NCBI GenBank assembly: GCA_022508665.1
Contig: JAFLUT010000003.1
Span: 37,510 to 101,509 of the forward strand
DNA length: 64,000 nucleotides
Source: Prevotellaceae bacterium
GTDB taxonomy: Bacteria; Bacteroidota; Bacteroidia; Bacteroidales; Bacteroidaceae
Reading direction: 5' to 3'
Below the pieces are notes generated by a model. The model was given only the letters and a program-made list of their open reading frames with translations, ran no database searches and was not told the DNA's origin. The translations under genes and the position numbers were made by a program. Below, piece by piece: positions 62,632-64,000 of the stretch (position 1 is its first letter; the number at the start of each line of letters is the position of its first letter).

Positions 62632-63765
62632 TTACTCTTCAAACGTCACGATGAATGCTTCGGGGAATTTGTCAATGATTGACTTACGTAGTTTCTTCGC
62701 CTCGTCCATTGTTGAGGCTGAGCCGTAAGTATAGGTGTATCTGTTCCCATAGTCGTGCCTTTCGCATTTCAGCCCCTTAAATTGCTTGTCGTTGCTGTTC
62801 AACTTTATGCTACCTGCCAAAACCTGCACTTTATATACCGTCTTTTTTGTTGCACTTGTTTTTCCGCTTGCATTCCCAGAATTGCTTGTGTTTCTGCCGC
62901 TTGCAGGAGTTGCTGTCTCTGTCACAGGCTGTTCGTTGTCTTCAACAGGCGCTGATGCTGTCGCTATATTCATATTCCTCCCGGTGTGTTGTGAGGCGTA
63001 TTTCACTATGGCATTGTATATGCTGTAAGCCAATTTCTTCTGACCATTCTTCGACATTAGGAACGCCTCTTCCTCGGGGGTAGAGATAAAGCCTACTTCG
63101 AGCAGCACGCTTGGCATATATGTGAGGCGCAGCACAGCGAGATTTGCTTGTTTCACGCCCATGTCTCTTCTTCCTGCTGTGCCTACCATTGCATTCTGTG
63201 CCATTTTTGCAAATGCCACGCTCTCCTTCATGTCGTGGTCTTGCATCAACTCAAACATGATGTTGCTTTCGGGCGATGCATTGTAATTGTACTTCTTGGC
63301 AGCCTCGCCTTCAAGCGCAATGACGGAGTTTTCTCGTTTCTCCACTTCCAAGTTCGTGTCCAGCGTCTTGAGGCTCAGAGTGTATGATTGTACTCCAATT
63401 GCACGGTGCTTGGCTTCCTTTGGCAGGGAGTTGACGTGGATAGATATGAAAAGGTTTGCCTTTGCTTTGTTGGCAATCTCTGCACGCTTTCCCAGTTCGA
63501 TAAAAACGTCTGTCTTTCGTGTGTACACGATGCCTATTTCGGGATTGTTGCTGTTCAGCAGTCTGCCGACCTCCATTGTGATTCCGAAAGCGATGTCTTT
63601 CTCCTTGTTAGTCTTAACCGATCCGATTGTGCCGGGGTCTTTGCCTCCGTGGCCAGCATCAAGCACAACCACGAATTTGTCGCCGTCATTAGCGGCATCC
63701 GCTGTAACGGCACAGCCCAAGACCCACGCAACAATTATTATGATAATGTATAGACTTTTCCGCAT
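62632..63765 (-). CDS. N-acetylmuramoyl-L-alanine amidase with SPOR domain
   Basis: A 377-residue exported enzyme that cuts the amide bond between peptide and glycan in peptidoglycan, for cell separation. An N-terminal signal or anchor (IIIIIVAWVLGCAVTADA) is followed by an amidase_3 catalytic domain (about 30-245: VVVLDAGHGGKDPGTIG with the zinc His, FISIHVNSLP and VLLEVGFIST with the catalytic Glu). A Ser/Thr-rich linker (about 255-305) leads to a C-terminal SPOR domain (about 306-377, YKVQVLAGSIKLNSND) that binds septal peptidoglycan. A TATCTTTG box lies 20 bp upstream. MCE follows in the same direction. Confidence 0.93.
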   Translation of the reverse strand: MRKSLYIIIIIVAWVLGCAVTADAANDGDKFVVVLDAGHGGKDPGTIGSVKTNKEKDIAFGITMEVGRLLNSNNPEIGIVYTRKTDVFIELGKRAEIANKAKANLFISIHVNSLPKEAKHRAIGVQSYTLSLKTLDTNLEVEKRENSVIALEGEAAKKYNYNASPESNIMFELMQDHDMKESVAFAKMAQNAMVGTAGRRDMGVKQANLAVLRLTYMPSVLLEVGFISTPEEEAFLMSKNGQKKLAYSIYNAIVKYASQHTGRNMNIATASAPVEDNEQPVTETATPASGRNTSNSGNASGKTSATKKTVYKVQVLAGSIKLNSNDKQFKGLKCERHDYGNRYTYTYGSASTMDEAKKLRKSIIDKFPEAFIVTFEE

Positions 63766-63784
63766 GTCAAAACCAATTCATTTG

Positions 63785-63792
63785 CAAAGATA
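63785..63792 (-). promoter_or_regulatory. -7 promoter box of the amidase gene
   Basis: TATCTTTG on the minus strand, 20 bp before the start codon. No clear -33 box. Confidence 0.55.
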
Positions 63793-63881
63793 CAAAAAAA
63801 CGGCTTATCTGTTCCATAAAAAATGAAAAGAATGCTCTATGTTTCGCAGAAAAAATGATTTTTTATTTGCTGTTGGCATAC

Positions 63882-63910
63882 TTTGATATTGGCTCTTAAT
63901 AAATATCAAA
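63882..63910. other. Small AT-rich hairpin near the window end
   Basis: TTTGATAT (63882-63889) and ATATCAAA (63903-63910) pair with a 13-nt loop. It may be a weak structure or chance; no gene adjoins it on the right inside the window. Confidence 0.25.
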
Positions 63911-63945
63911 ATATACCTTCAACGTGCGTTTTTGATAGCGGTAAC

Positions 63946-64000
63946 CCTCTGAAACTCCCTGCCGTTCACGATTACAATACTCAGCCGTGACAAATTATAA
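63946..64000. repeat. 55-bp dispersed repeat, copy 2 (runs to window edge)
   Basis: Matches 40850-40904 at 52 of 55 positions, in the same orientation. It includes one GATTACAATA-type 23-bp unit and the start of the next. The element may continue beyond the window. Confidence 0.85.

Overview
This window reads as chromosomal DNA of a member of Bacteroidota, order Bacteroidales, most likely Prevotella or a relative. The evidence is the Bacteroidota-type promoters (-7 box TAnnTTTG upstream of many genes, sometimes with TTG/TTTG about 20 nt further up) and lineage-typical genes: porQ of the type IX secretion system, DUF3276, DUF5606, DUF5687, the TamL lipoprotein, a GT3-type glycogen synthase, a long NusB and a Na+-pumping methylmalonyl-CoA decarboxylase operon. 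No rRNA, tRNA, CRISPR array, integrase or transposase was recognised.

Layout. 1-2.6 kb is accessory: the 3' end of a type I-like restriction specificity gene and two divergent genes of unknown function. 2.7-5.7 kb is a compact module with a promoter, a terminator-like hairpin in a roughly 190-nt leader, a small unknown gene and a primase/helicase-like VirE_N gene. 5.7-17.6 kb is mostly core: grpE-dnaJ; DUF1573-meaB-porQ-cmk-ispH followed by three nucleotide-sugar genes and pfkA; then menA and a CPBP protease on the minus strand. 17.7-19.5 kb is argS. 19.6-27.0 kb is an apparent four-gene minus-strand defence operon: a type IIG restriction-modification enzyme, a PARIS-like ATPase/TOPRIM pair, and an AlbA_2/Schlafen-type regulator. 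27.5-34.4 kb holds nadA-mnmA-GH2 (minus), a DUF1593 protein (plus) and a small lysozyme-like protein. 34.5-37.9 kb is nusB-yajC-ybbR-coaE-DUF5606 (minus). 38-45.5 kb holds DUF3276, rplY-pth-hslR and the glycogen genes (synthase and phosphorylase). 45.5-52.5 kb holds a TPR protein, ftsK and a lolA-like/DUF5687/ABC ATPase set. 52.7-57.4 kb is the propionate/succinate decarboxylase operon. 57.5-63.8 kb (minus) is amidase-MCE, dnaA and tamL.

How the genes work together. MeaB, methylmalonyl-CoA epimerase and the decarboxylase point to fermentation from succinate to propionate, with decarboxylation coupled to Na+ export. Glycogen synthase and phosphorylase form a storage-and-release pair. GrpE/DnaJ, FtsK/DnaA, and TamL/amidase/MCE cover chaperone, chromosome and envelope functions.

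The most unusual material lies between and beside genes. Short tandem arrays with a 22-23-bp period occur at five intergenic or gene-end loci, three of them sharing the core CGATnnnCGGTGTA and one supplying the last codons of ispH. A 55-bp element is present twice, about 23 kb apart. There are also an attenuator-like leader before the VirE_N module and an approximately 135-nt leader before ribosomal protein L25.
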